33,348 nucleotides of DNA from Bdellovibrionales bacterium RIFOXYA1_FULL_36_14. GTDB lineage: Bacteria > Bdellovibrionota > Bacteriovoracia > Bacteriovoracales > Bacteriovoracaceae. This document shows, in pieces, positions 1 through 8,397 of this stretch. Position 1 is the first letter of the stretch. The number at the start of each line of letters is the position of its first letter. The notes under the pieces were generated by a model. It was not told where the DNA came from. It saw only the letters and a list, made by a program, of their open reading frames with translations, and did not search any database. A program made the translations under genes and the position numbers. The stretch is taken from contig MEPW01000032.1 in the NCBI GenBank assembly GCA_001769975.1, positions 3,404 to 36,751 of the forward strand, read 5' to 3'.

Positions 1-209
1 GATTCACTACGCGCAGAGGCATGTTTGTTAAAATTAGCAGCAATACATTGAACGTCCACATCAAAAAAGTTTCCATGTTTGGAGCAGGTCCATTTTAGCT
101 CGGCTTCGCCTTCAAAATATTTATCCAGCTTAATCGCCTCACCATGAATTCTTTCTTCCAAACCATCAGTATTCTTATGCATTTGTTTAAACGAAATTTG
201 TCGCTTCAT
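1..209 (-). CDS. hpf: HPF/RaiA-type ribosome hibernation factor (3' part cut by window edge)
   Basis: Reads from an ATG at 209 leftwards off the window, so only the first 69 or so residues are visible (MKRQISFKQMHKNTDGLEER...). The pattern of a short beta strand, an amphipathic helix ending in KLDKYFEGEAEL, and a second strand FFDVDVQCIA matches the N-terminal domain of ribosome hibernation promoting factor (sigma-54 modulation protein), which binds the 30S subunit and promotes inactive 70S/100S ribosomes in slow growth. An AAGGAG Shine-Dalgarno sits 9 bases before the ATG. The place directly downstream of rpoN is the usual one for this gene in Gram-negative bacteria, and this supports the call. 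Whether it is a short or long HPF cannot be seen. The substitution of W and C in the second strand (LKWTCSKHG) is unusual but does not alter the assignment. Confidence 0.8.
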   Translation of the reverse strand, partial: MKRQISFKQMHKNTDGLEERIHGEAIKLDKYFEGEAELKWTCSKHGNFFDVDVQCIAANFNKHASARSE

Positions 210-218
210 AATTTCTTA

Positions 219-266
219 CTCCTTGAGTTTTTTATAACTAAACAATACCCTAATTTTTTTCCTCCT
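219..266 (-). promoter_or_regulatory. Strong upstream Shine-Dalgarno and possible leader peptide before hpf
   Basis: In the 87-base gap between rpoN and hpf a full AGGAGG lies at 261-266 (minus strand), far from the hpf start and separate from the hpf AAGGAG at 219-224. Seven bases of A-rich sequence follow it. An in-frame run from ATT (252-254) or TTG (243-245) encodes 12 or 9 residues and stops with TAA at 216-218, inside the hpf translation start region. This may be a coupled leader peptide or only a relic. ATT is a rare start codon and TTG is somewhat far from the AGGAGG, so confidence is low. Confidence 0.25.
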
Positions 267-296
267 TTTTTTAATAAACCGTTTATAAATTATTCT

Positions 297-1781
297 TTAA
301 TTATTATCCGCGCTTTTTCTTTTCTTTCGTTTGGATGACCCCAGAATGCCCATCATCTCCCGGTATTTCGCAACCGTTCTGCGGGCCACCGCCACATCTT
401 CCCGGCTTAACAATTCAGCAATCTTTTGATCCGAAAGTGGTCTAGCCGCATTCTCATTATCAATTAACTGTTTAAGTTTTAACTTTAAAACCTCGCTTGA
501 AATATCCACTCCTCCATTTTTTCCACCAATCCCAGAATTAAAAAAATATTTCAGTTCATAGAGACCAGTGGGTGTATGCATATATTTATTGGTGGTCACT
601 CTTGAAACTGTTGATTCATGCATACCAATTTCGTTAGCTATATCTCGGAGAATCATCGGCTTTAAAAAATTCACACCTTTTTTAAAAAAATCCTGCTGCT
701 TGGAAACGATCGCTTCGGCCACTTTTAATATAGTTCTTTGCCTATTGTGAATAGATTTAATGAGCCACATCGCCGCTCTTAGTTTATCTTCCACATAGTC
801 TTTGGCCACTTTATCGCCCTGTTTTTGATATTCTTTATATAAATTTTGATAGTACTTGCTGATTTTTAAATTAGGCACCCCCTCATCATTCATCCTGACG
901 ACAAATTCTTTGCCTGATTGAACGACATAAATATCAGGGACCACATAGAAAGTTTCTTCACATGTAATCAGCCTGCCGGGTTTAGGATGTAGCTGCTGAA
1001 TAATAATCTCGGTATCTTTGATCTTGGAAACATTTACGCCAGTTTCTTTCGATATTTTTTCATAATCTCGGCATTCCAAATCCTTGAGGTGATTGTTGAT
1101 TAATATTTCTAAAAAAGGAAAGCGAATGTCCAAAATTCTAGCCTGGGCCAGCAAACAATCTTTTAAATTTTCCGAACCACATCCAACCGGGTCAAGTGAT
1201 TGAACCTTGTATAAGATCTCAAACGCATGTTCTCTTTCCAGGGGAGATTGCGCAAGTATTTCCTCAAACGGAATAGAGAGATATCCATCATCATTAATGT
1301 TGTGAATAATATTTTGAGTCAGATCCCATTCTTCTTTAGTTAAATCTTCCATACGCAGTTGCCACTCTAAGTGTTCTGGAAGATTCTTTCCTTTCGAAAT
1401 AATATTTTCATAATTCGGAAGATCATCTAAATCAGTGGAGTTCGTCGAAGGAGAAGTGTAAGTGGTATTGTTATAACTTTCGATGTAAGAGCTCCAATCA
1501 AAGTCGTCCTTACCCACCACGCTTGGAGCATCAAAATTTTCCGTTTTAGCCTCTGCATTTTGCATGACCAACTTCTCTTCCCGGTAATCAGACTCCACTT
1601 TGCTTTCGGCTGGCTCACCACCATCCATTTCTTCAAGCATGGGATTTTCCACCATTTCTTGGGAAATAACGTTGGTCATTTCTAAATGTGTTAAGGTCAA
1701 AAGCTTGATCGCCTGCTGCAGCTGAGGTGTCATCATGAGCTGTTGAGTTTGTTTTAGACTTTGCGAAAGCTTCATGGCCAT
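297..1781 (-). CDS. rpoN: RNA polymerase sigma-54 factor RpoN
   Basis: 494 residues, normal for sigma-54. Region I is the glutamine-rich N-terminus (KLSQSLKQTQQLMMTPQLQQ, about residues 4-23), which contacts enhancer-binding ATPases. Residues 45-120 are acidic and low in complexity (region II). The core-binding domain spans about 125-310, and a helix-turn-helix (RDIANEIGMHESTVSRV) lies at 379-395. The RpoN box ARRTVAKYRE, which reads the -24 promoter element, is at 466-475, and a Lys/Arg-rich tail ends the protein. The first ATG (1781) has AGGTGG about 8 bases upstream; the second Met two codons later is also possible. It directs RNA polymerase to -24/-12 promoters that need an activator. It lies between lptB (27 bases upstream) and hpf in the conserved lpt-rpoN-hpf order. 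No key region is missing. Confidence 0.97.
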   Translation of the reverse strand: MAMKLSQSLKQTQQLMMTPQLQQAIKLLTLTHLEMTNVISQEMVENPMLEEMDGGEPAESKVESDYREEKLVMQNAEAKTENFDAPSVVGKDDFDWSSYIESYNNTTYTSPSTNSTDLDDLPNYENIISKGKNLPEHLEWQLRMEDLTKEEWDLTQNIIHNINDDGYLSIPFEEILAQSPLEREHAFEILYKVQSLDPVGCGSENLKDCLLAQARILDIRFPFLEILINNHLKDLECRDYEKISKETGVNVSKIKDTEIIIQQLHPKPGRLITCEETFYVVPDIYVVQSGKEFVVRMNDEGVPNLKISKYYQNLYKEYQKQGDKVAKDYVEDKLRAAMWLIKSIHNRQRTILKVAEAIVSKQQDFFKKGVNFLKPMILRDIANEIGMHESTVSRVTTNKYMHTPTGLYELKYFFNSGIGGKNGGVDISSEVLKLKLKQLIDNENAARPLSDQKIAELLSREDVAVARRTVAKYREMMGILGSSKRKKRKSADNN

Positions 1782-1808
1782 TTTAATCCCACCTAGTATA
1801 AAAGTGAG

Positions 1809-2531
1809 TTACATCCTAAACTCCGCTCCTAAATAGAACTTCCTTGCTCTTTCGTTATTAATTATTTCTGCAGGGGTACCTTGTACTAACAGTTCACCAC
1901 TATTCATAATGTATGCCCGATCTACAATATTAAGTGTTTCTCTAACATTATGATCGGTTATGAGAACCCCGATATTTCTGCGTTTCAAATCTTTAATAAT
2001 ATTTTGAATATCATTAACCGCCAGTGGATCAACCCCGGCAAAAGGTTCATCAAGTAAAATAAATTTAGGCTCCAGTGCCAAGGCCCTGGCTATTTCAACC
2101 CTTCGGCGCTCCCCACCTGATAAAGCCGAACCCTTGGAATGTCTTACCTGACTCAGACCAAAATCTTTAATCAAAGAATTTAGCAGAGTCACTCGCTTCG
2201 CACTGGGAAGCAGTCGATTTTCCAGCACACTATATATATTGGCTTCCACGCTTAGATCTCGAAATACTGATGCTTCCTGAGGCAAATATCCTATGCCTTT
2301 TAAGGCCCTCACATGAATGGGAGCAAAGGTCAAATCCTCTCCAGAAAAATCAATGACACCTTCATCGGCTTTAATAAGGCCTACTATCATATAAAAGGAG
2401 GTGGTCTTACCAGCACCGTTTGGGCCTAGCAGCCCAATCACCTCACCTTGCTCCACTTTTACGCTTACATTATCTACTACACATCTGCCAGCATAGGTTT
2501 TCTTTAAATTTTTAGCTTCCAAGTAACTCAT
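1809..2531 (-). CDS. lptB: LPS export ABC transporter ATPase LptB
   Basis: 240 residues, the usual LptB length. Walker A GPNGAGKT is at 36-43, the Q-loop with the LptB-typical LPQEAS at 83-88, the ABC signature LSGGE at 137-141, Walker B ILLDE at 158-162 and the switch histidine at 194 (ITDHNVRET). All ATPase residues are present. LptB sits on the cytoplasmic face of the inner membrane with LptF and LptG and powers extraction of lipopolysaccharide into the LptC-LptA bridge. The lptF and lptG genes are not in this window, as is common because they form a separate operon. The gene follows the lptC/lptA gene after 9 bases and precedes rpoN by 27, so one transcript is likely. The LPQEAS motif and the neighbours separate it from the close relative LivG/LivF group. 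Confidence 0.96.
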   Translation of the reverse strand: MSYLEAKNLKKTYAGRCVVDNVSVKVEQGEVIGLLGPNGAGKTTSFYMIVGLIKADEGVIDFSGEDLTFAPIHVRALKGIGYLPQEASVFRDLSVEANIYSVLENRLLPSAKRVTLLNSLIKDFGLSQVRHSKGSALSGGERRRVEIARALALEPKFILLDEPFAGVDPLAVNDIQNIIKDLKRRNIGVLITDHNVRETLNIVDRAYIMNSGELLVQGTPAEIINNERARKFYLGAEFRM

Positions 2532-2540
2532 GAATACTCA

Positions 2541-3533
2541 CTATTTTACTATCACGTTAGTAATTGCATCATCCACTTCCACCGTTTCGGTATCACCTCT
2601 TAAAATAATTCGGTTCCCCTTAACTACGTCTCGCTCTTGAAATACCTTGGGGTTACCAGTTAAAATGATCTTTTCCTCACTCATAATGCCTTCGAGTCTT
2701 TCCGCAAAGGCCCTTCTCGTTATTTTTTTATTATGTGATAACGTCAAAATCTGTTGTAGTTTCACATCGTCAGAAAGCGCATAATACTTGAGCTTTTTGT
2801 TATATTCCTTTAAGTGAATTTCGCCTTTTAAGGCTTCGGCGGTGATTTGCTGGTGCTTGATAGTAACTTTTCCCAACAAATCAATTATATGGGTAAATAG
2901 ATCAAAGTTTAAAAGATCTGAAGAAAAATAAACTCTATCCTCATAAACCCTTTTGCGAACAATATGACCACTAACTTGATCTTGAAACCTGGATTGTCTC
3001 AAATTAAGCCAACTAGTAGCATTATCCGCATTAACAAATATGGTATCCCCATTTTCCTTGGAAACTGTTTTAGTTTTCACATTTCCATTGTAGCTTAAAA
3101 CTTCTTTTTTCAAATTATATTTAGCCTTGTTTGATTCTATATGTGAATCAACCGTCTTCATTTTTACATCACCGGAGAGTTCAATGAGATCCTTATCCCG
3201 ATCCCACATCCCTTCATTCGCAGCATATTTTATTTCTGTACCATTTTCCATGTAAGCCGAGCCGTTGGGAGTTATAACTTTTCCAGTATTACCATTTTCA
3301 TACATAACCAAAATTTCACCATTTAAAAACATTTTGGGCTTTTCATTTTCCATAAAAAAATAATCTACTGACGACAAAAAACTTTTAGCCCCTTTGCTTT
3401 TCTCGTCGTTGTTGTTGTAATCAAGGGGTGAGCTCTCGCCCCAATTAGCTAACATCAAATAAAGTGATGCCCCTAGCGTGAGTGTTGCAAACCCAAATAA
3501 TAGAAAGGTTTTAGTGCGTTCGTAGATAACCAT
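2541..3533 (-). CDS. lptC: LptC with C-terminal LptA/OstA-like domain, LPS export bridge
   Basis: 330 residues, against about 190 for typical LptC. Residues 10-30 form one membrane anchor (FLLFGFATLTLGASLYLMLA) after a short basic start, as in LptC. About 50-155 look like the LptC periplasmic beta-strand domain: a repeated strand pattern with the anchors ITPNGSAYMENGTEIKY and IELSGDVKMKT. About 160-330 continue as a second set of OstA-type strands ending in KIILTGNPKVFQERDVVKGN, a stretch that resembles the C-terminal part of LptA. I see no separate lptA between this gene and lptB, so the two bridge parts appear to be one polypeptide. It would take LPS from LptBFG and carry it over the periplasm. 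An AAAGGAA element lies 13 bases before the ATG. The LptC part is clear from context; the LptA assignment of the second half is inferred. Confidence 0.8.
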   Translation of the reverse strand: MVIYERTKTFLLFGFATLTLGASLYLMLANWGESSPLDYNNNDEKSKGAKSFLSSVDYFFMENEKPKMFLNGEILVMYENGNTGKVITPNGSAYMENGTEIKYAANEGMWDRDKDLIELSGDVKMKTVDSHIESNKAKYNLKKEVLSYNGNVKTKTVSKENGDTIFVNADNATSWLNLRQSRFQDQVSGHIVRKRVYEDRVYFSSDLLNFDLFTHIIDLLGKVTIKHQQITAEALKGEIHLKEYNKKLKYYALSDDVKLQQILTLSHNKKITRRAFAERLEGIMSEEKIILTGNPKVFQERDVVKGNRIILRGDTETVEVDDAITNVIVK

Positions 3534-3720
3534 TATATTACTTAAATTCCTTTGGTAAATATAATATATTTATCCAATTATATATGTAATTCAACGATAA
3601 TAAACCTAGTTTCAACAAAAAAATTTAGCTTCTTCAACATTTTTGGCCTGTATGATTAATCGATACTATGCTAAACTCGACCATTTTCAATAAGTATTAT
3701 CGTAGCTTCCAGGGGTTTTT

Positions 3721-6360
3721 TTGTCATTAACAACATTGGATCAAATAATTCAAAGTGGTCAAAAACTAACTCCTATGATGGAGCAATATTATAAGTTAAA
3801 AAAACAATACCCTGATATTTTTCTACTTTACCGCATGGGTGATTTTTACGAAGTTTTTTTTGAAGATGCCGTGGAAGTTTCCAAAATTCTCAATATCACC
3901 CTTACTCACCGAGGTAGTATTGGTGAGATCAAAATACCCATGGCAGGCATCCCCCACCACGCCGCCTCAAGCTACATTGATAAGCTTACTTCCAGAGGAT
4001 TGAAAGCCGCTATCTGTGAACAAATTGAAGACCCTAAAGATGCCATTGGTATCGTCAAAAGGGCCGTCACCCAAGTAGTTTCACCTGGCATGCCCTATGA
4101 TTTGGAAAAGACTGAAGGCCAAGAAAACCGTTTTATTGCCTGTACCAATTATCAACACAAACGTTTTCAATTAGTGCTGCTTGATTACACCACCGGGCTT
4201 TTTAGAGGTTACCTCATAAGTAATGAAGACGAATTTCTAGAAAAACTAAAATTATATGCCCCCAAAGAAATGATTACTTATATGGGGCAGTTTGATCAAT
4301 TTCCTAAAGTTTTAGAGTATATCAAAACTCAAAATATTTTAAGGACCCATCTTTCCTGTGAGTATTTTGATATTTCCCACAGCAGTATTTATGTTGAAAA
4401 ATTAATTCCATCTTACCAACGGGACAAGACCCTCAGCGCTTCGAAAGAAATACTCTCGCCCATCGGAGCTTTGGGTTTTTATATCACCTCCACCCAAGAT
4501 CTCTTTCAACTTCATCACATCAGGCCATTTAGTTTAATTAGTGAAAAAGGTAAAATGAAAATCTCCCTAGCGACTCTAAAAGGACTTGAAATTTTACCCG
4601 GCCAAAAAGAAAATTATAAATATTCCCTACTAGGACACTTGGATAAAACCATCACATCCATGGGAGCAAGATTTATAAAAAATCTTTTCTTATCACCCCT
4701 GTGTGACGTTGATTTAATAAACCAAAGACTCGATTTCGTGCAACTACTTAGTAACCATAAAACTTTTTTAAAGGAAACCAGGGAACAACTTAAACAAGTC
4801 CGAGACATCGAGCGCATTTTAGCTAAAACCACCCTGGGAAAAACAACCCCCGGCGATACCTTAAATCTGATGCAAACTATATGGGCCTTTGCGGAAATAA
4901 ATCAAAATTTGCAAAGTATTCTCCAGTCTCCCATAAGCGATCTCACTCCTTCTAATTTAGTCGAACTAAAAAATCTGGCAGAAGAAATTAAAAAAACCAT
5001 TAACGATGAAATCGGAGCTTCCCTGGACAAGGGAAATTTAATTCGTGATGGTTATAATAAGCAACGGGATCACCTGAAAAAAATCAGTCAAAATACTCAA
5101 ATTGAATTACAAAAAATCGAAGACCAATATAAAAAAGACACCAGCATCGGAAATCTTAAAATTAAATATAACAATGTAGCTGGTTATTTTATTGAAGTGT
5201 CCAAATCCCACTTAGACAAAGTTCCTGCTCATTTCAAACGCAAGCAGACCCTGGTGAATGCTGAACGCTATCTTACCGATGAATTAATCCAATTTGAAAA
5301 GGAAATTCTGACCGCTAAAAATAGCTTAGAAAAAATGGAAAGGGAGATTTTTAATAACTTGCTAAATGCTATTAAAAACCTCGCCAGCGATATTTTGATC
5401 ATGGCACATAACCTAGCTTTTCTAGATACCTTCTTAGCGCTGTCTTTTGTGGCCGATCAGGAAGGCTTTACGCGACCCATTTTTTTAAACGATAAAAAAA
5501 TTTTAGAAGTGCAGGGTGGTTTTCATCCTCTTATTAAACATTTTATTCAAGAAAAATTTATTCCTCACAATCTTAACTTGAACCAAGATAGCTACTTTGG
5601 ACTCATCACGGGTCCCAATATGGCCGGTAAAACCACCGTCATGAGAGAGATGGCAATTATCCAATTCCTAGGTCAAATTGGCTCCTTTGTACCAGCTAAA
5701 AAGGCCACACTCTCTTTATGTGACTACCTTTTTTGCAGACTTGGAGCGAGCGATGATATCACCAAGGGACAATCGACTTTTATGGTGGAAATGACCGAAG
5801 CCGCGGAAATTATCCGACATGCCACCAATCAATCATTGATTATCCTGGATGAATTAGGCCGAGGTACATCAACCCACGACGGTCTCGCCATCGCTTGGGC
5901 CTTGACCGAACATCTCGTGAAAAAAACCAAAGCTCTTTGTCTTTTTGCCACTCATTATCACGAGCTCATTGATGTGGTATCCAAACTGGCGGGCGCTAAA
6001 AACTTTACCACCGAAATTATCAACCAGGATGGAAAAGTACACTTCCTTTATCGATTAATTGAACAAGGGGCAACCCAGAGTTTTGGAATCTATGTAGCGG
6101 GACTGGCCGGCCTTCCTGAATCCATTTTAAAACGCTCAAATGAACTTTTAAATAAATTGGAAGGTGTGCATCCGGTTAATAACCGTAAATCTTCCACCTC
6201 CTTACAACCTGGTTTCTTTGACAACATTCCTGAGCAAAAAACTCCACAATATTTAATTGATATTGAAAATATCTTAAAAAGTATCGATCCCTTACAAATG
6301 ACTCCTATTGAGGCCTTAAGCACTTTAGATCAAATTAAGAAAAATCTACCCCTACAATAA
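3721..6360 (+). CDS. mutS: DNA mismatch repair ATPase MutS
   Basis: 879 residues, close to the 850-880 usual for MutS1. The mismatch-binding Phe-x-Glu is F42-Y43-E44 in MGDFYEVF. The connector, core/lever and clamp domains follow, then the ABC-type ATPase with Walker A GPNMAGKTT (631-639) and Walker B with signature region IILDELGRGTSTHDG (707-721). The C-terminal tail (about 805-879) includes a helical end expected for dimer/tetramer contacts. The start is TTG at 3721: a TAG in the same frame at 3703 prevents any earlier start, CCAGGGG lies just upstream, and the residues TPMMEQYYKLKKQYPD that begin most MutS proteins would be lost with the next ATG at 3775. It recognises mismatches and recruits MutL, which is not in the window. 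It is transcribed divergently from lptC across 187 bases. Confidence 0.98.
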   Translation: MSLTTLDQIIQSGQKLTPMMEQYYKLKKQYPDIFLLYRMGDFYEVFFEDAVEVSKILNITLTHRGSIGEIKIPMAGIPHHAASSYIDKLTSRGLKAAICEQIEDPKDAIGIVKRAVTQVVSPGMPYDLEKTEGQENRFIACTNYQHKRFQLVLLDYTTGLFRGYLISNEDEFLEKLKLYAPKEMITYMGQFDQFPKVLEYIKTQNILRTHLSCEYFDISHSSIYVEKLIPSYQRDKTLSASKEILSPIGALGFYITSTQDLFQLHHIRPFSLISEKGKMKISLATLKGLEILPGQKENYKYSLLGHLDKTITSMGARFIKNLFLSPLCDVDLINQRLDFVQLLSNHKTFLKETREQLKQVRDIERILAKTTLGKTTPGDTLNLMQTIWAFAEINQNLQSILQSPISDLTPSNLVELKNLAEEIKKTINDEIGASLDKGNLIRDGYNKQRDHLKKISQNTQIELQKIEDQYKKDTSIGNLKIKYNNVAGYFIEVSKSHLDKVPAHFKRKQTLVNAERYLTDELIQFEKEILTAKNSLEKMEREIFNNLLNAIKNLASDILIMAHNLAFLDTFLALSFVADQEGFTRPIFLNDKKILEVQGGFHPLIKHFIQEKFIPHNLNLNQDSYFGLITGPNMAGKTTVMREMAIIQFLGQIGSFVPAKKATLSLCDYLFCRLGASDDITKGQSTFMVEMTEAAEIIRHATNQSLIILDELGRGTSTHDGLAIAWALTEHLVKKTKALCLFATHYHELIDVVSKLAGAKNFTTEIINQDGKVHFLYRLIEQGATQSFGIYVAGLAGLPESILKRSNELLNKLEGVHPVNNRKSSTSLQPGFFDNIPEQKTPQYLIDIENILKSIDPLQMTPIEALSTLDQIKKNLPLQ

Positions 6361-6400
6361 TTGGCTAATTGAATTAATCCCACTCTCCGATCAATTATTA

Positions 6401-6940
6401 ATGGATCTTTTACAAAGAAAAAAAATTATCTTAAAAAAACGCGGTATTGCCTTTGCAATCGACTATTTTTTAATCATGATTATTCATAAATCCATCATGC
6501 TCTCTTTTAGTGCATTTTTAACCAATTTTCTATTTCACCTACCAGATAAAATTATCCAAGAAGCCTTAAACAATGTTCAAGACACCAGTTTACTAATTTC
6601 ATTCATTGTTTTTTGGGGGTATTTTATCACCTCCTACTATCTCGGAAACGGTCAAACACCCGGCAAAGTTTTTTTAGGTCTTCGAATTTATGGTGTAAAT
6701 CAATATCCCACTCTAAAGGAATCCACGCTTCGCACGCTGGGATACTTTTGCTGTTTTATCACCTTGTCAGTACTCTTTGTCATCCCTTATTTTAATAAAA
6801 GTAAAAAAGGCATACCCGATTGGATGTCTGGAACATTTGTCGAATACGAAGACTTTGTTCCTGCAATTGATAGCAATGTTATCCCGTTCGTACAGCCAGA
6901 ACTCTTTCCTTTAGAATCTGAAGATAAGAAATCAGCTTAA
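6401..6940 (+). CDS. RDD family integral membrane protein
   Basis: 179 residues. The N-terminal Arg and downstream Asp (KKRGIAFAIDYFLIM) begin the first membrane segment in the way that gives the RDD family its name. GNGQTPGKVFLGLRIYG (about 85-101) matches the conserved loop after the second segment. About three membrane helices are seen (near 15-45, 62-80, 112-130), followed by a hydrophilic tail rich in acidic residues that is longer than usual. The family has no single established function; some members are linked to ion homeostasis or to export. It begins 40 bases after mutS and ends 6 bases before the next gene, so it is probably in the same transcript. There is no obvious Shine-Dalgarno before the ATG. 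Confidence 0.8.
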   Translation: MDLLQRKKIILKKRGIAFAIDYFLIMIIHKSIMLSFSAFLTNFLFHLPDKIIQEALNNVQDTSLLISFIVFWGYFITSYYLGNGQTPGKVFLGLRIYGVNQYPTLKESTLRTLGYFCCFITLSVLFVIPYFNKSKKGIPDWMSGTFVEYEDFVPAIDSNVIPFVQPELFPLESEDKKSA

Positions 6941-6946
6941 AATTAT

Positions 6947-7657
6947 ATGAAAAAAATTCTACTTCTACTTTTAAATCTGTCTATAATGTCTTTCTCACTA
7001 CAAGCAATTACCGTAAAGGACTTTATTTTTAAATATATATTATTAAGGGATGAGTATCCACACCAATATGCCAAGCCCCTGCTGGGAGCGTTCTTTAATG
7101 TAAATGATTTTAATACATTAACACCCGAATTTGGTTATATTAAGGTTTCGATAAAAAACTCGCATTCTCAAACTCCATATGAATACACTATGGTGGCTGA
7201 TTTTCCTAACCCTTGCGAATTTTTCCAAGAAACCATGACGGAATTTTTTAGTGAACACAACTTAGTTAATAATCAATACCAAGACATCACTTTAACTTTT
7301 ACCGGTTTTTCTCCAGAGCTAGTACAATATTTATCCACCCAAAAAAAAGACACACCCTCACAGAAGTTCTCATTTAAGGACAAAAGTATCACCATCACTC
7401 TTAATCAAAAATTCTTTGAAGACAATAAGCCAATCATTACCAAAAGCTTAATGTTTTGCTCATTAGACCCATTCACGCGAATGTCATATAAAACATCTAA
7501 AGATAAACCGTTACCTGAAAATCTTTCAATTATGCCAACTATAGAGGAACTGGAATCTATTGTGGATGGCCAAAGAGTTGAAGGGAAACCAGGATCAACA
7601 ATTCCGTCCCAAGACCATAGCATTCAAAACTCTTCACCTGTTCAGACAAATAAATAA
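6947..7657 (+). CDS. Secreted protein of unknown function
   Basis: 236 residues and not a family I recognise. The start MKKILLLLLNLSIMSFSLQA is a classic Sec signal peptide with likely cleavage after SLQA at residue 20. The mature part is mixed alpha/beta, with alternating strand patterns (GYIKVSIKNS, DITLTFTGF, KSITITLNQ) and two cysteines (near 90 and 166) that could form a disulfide. The last 35 residues are low in complexity, rich in Ser, Gln and Pro, and look disordered. It starts 6 bases after the RDD protein gene, on the same strand, so the two are likely cotranscribed. It converges on the next gene with a 13-base gap that has no clear terminator. The periplasm is the likely location; no lipobox is present. 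Confidence 0.65.
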   Translation: MKKILLLLLNLSIMSFSLQAITVKDFIFKYILLRDEYPHQYAKPLLGAFFNVNDFNTLTPEFGYIKVSIKNSHSQTPYEYTMVADFPNPCEFFQETMTEFFSEHNLVNNQYQDITLTFTGFSPELVQYLSTQKKDTPSQKFSFKDKSITITLNQKFFEDNKPIITKSLMFCSLDPFTRMSYKTSKDKPLPENLSIMPTIEELESIVDGQRVEGKPGSTIPSQDHSIQNSSPVQTNK

Positions 7658-7670
7658 TAACATCGAATAA

Positions 7671-8282
7671 TTATTTCTTCCCGACCGGAGCTGTTTGTGA
7701 CTGTGTGCCCGCAGGACTGACCGCAGCCCCAATTGACTTGCCATCTTTACCTACAATTCGATTGCTTTCTTCACATTCAAGACAGCCTTTTTGCGTATCC
7801 ATGGCCTTAGAAAAATGTGCAAATCCCGTAACTGCTTTTTTTTCTAGCTCTTCAATACAGTTCTTCGATTTATTTTCATCATGACATTTGGTAAACATTT
7901 TAAATAATTTAAATGCGTCCTCACAAATCTGCTCACAAACTTTCTGATGCTTGCCTCCTGAAGGAGTCCCGTATGCTTCAAGCTGGCAACCTGAAGTACA
8001 TTTTGAATTAAATTCCGTGCGAAGCCCGTCGAGGTTTATTTCATCTTGTCTACAATATTGCGCTAAATTGCTATTAGCAAGATCGCCCACTTTACCCAAA
8101 TAATTGGCATAAGTCATATCATACATAGACTGGAGTTTATCTTGATTAAAAGCAAATTGTATAATCTTGGAAAACAAGCCCCTACAAGTATCTGTCGATA
8201 ATTTTGGTGTGCTGTCATTGGCAAGAGCAAAAATTTGGTTAAAGACTAATACAAAAAATAAAACCTTAACAACTATCTTCAC
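7671..8282 (-). CDS. Cys-rich secreted protein of unknown function
   Basis: 203 residues. It starts at GTG (8282), supported by AGGAGAG with 6 bases of spacing; no ATG fits better. The N-terminus MKIVVKVLFFVLVFNQIFALA is a signal peptide with likely cleavage near residue 21-22. The mature part is helical, with ten cysteines in pairs (CTSGC, CEQIC, CHDENKSKNC, CLEC), a spacing that suggests several disulfides or a helical-hairpin Cys-pair fold in the periplasm. Residues 175-203 are Gly/Ala/Thr-rich and probably disordered. No metal- or heme-binding CxxCH is seen. A TATAAT box (8364-8369 on the opposite strand) may serve as its -10, without a good -35. No homologue is recognised. It stands between two other exported orphans. 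Confidence 0.6.
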   Translation of the reverse strand: MKIVVKVLFFVLVFNQIFALANDSTPKLSTDTCRGLFSKIIQFAFNQDKLQSMYDMTYANYLGKVGDLANSNLAQYCRQDEINLDGLRTEFNSKCTSGCQLEAYGTPSGGKHQKVCEQICEDAFKLFKMFTKCHDENKSKNCIEELEKKAVTGFAHFSKAMDTQKGCLECEESNRIVGKDGKSIGAAVSPAGTQSQTAPVGKK

Positions 8283-8363
8283 TTTATACTCTCCTAATTT
8301 GAGCTGGATCGTACTCCATATAGTAATTCTAAACTAAAATCACATCTTCCGTCATCGATAATT

Positions 8364-8369
8364 ATTATA
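8364..8369 (-). promoter_or_regulatory. Candidate -10 box before the Cys-rich secreted protein
   Basis: On the minus strand a perfect TATAAT lies about 80 bases upstream of the GTG at 8282, in the 115-base gap that separates it from the 688-residue protein gene. No hexamer close to TTGACA is seen 16-18 bases before it, so this is only a candidate. Confidence 0.25.
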
Positions 8370-8397
8370 CATTAACACTTTACTATACGCCTTGATA

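Noticed and set aside
3534-3720. Promoters for mutS and lptC in the divergent gap
   Set aside because: TATGAT at 3651 and a TTGAAT on the minus strand exist, but neither has a partner hexamer at an acceptable spacing.
7655-7685. AATAAT...ATTATT as a terminator between convergent genes
   Set aside because: Stem is A/T only and weak, with no GC-rich part.
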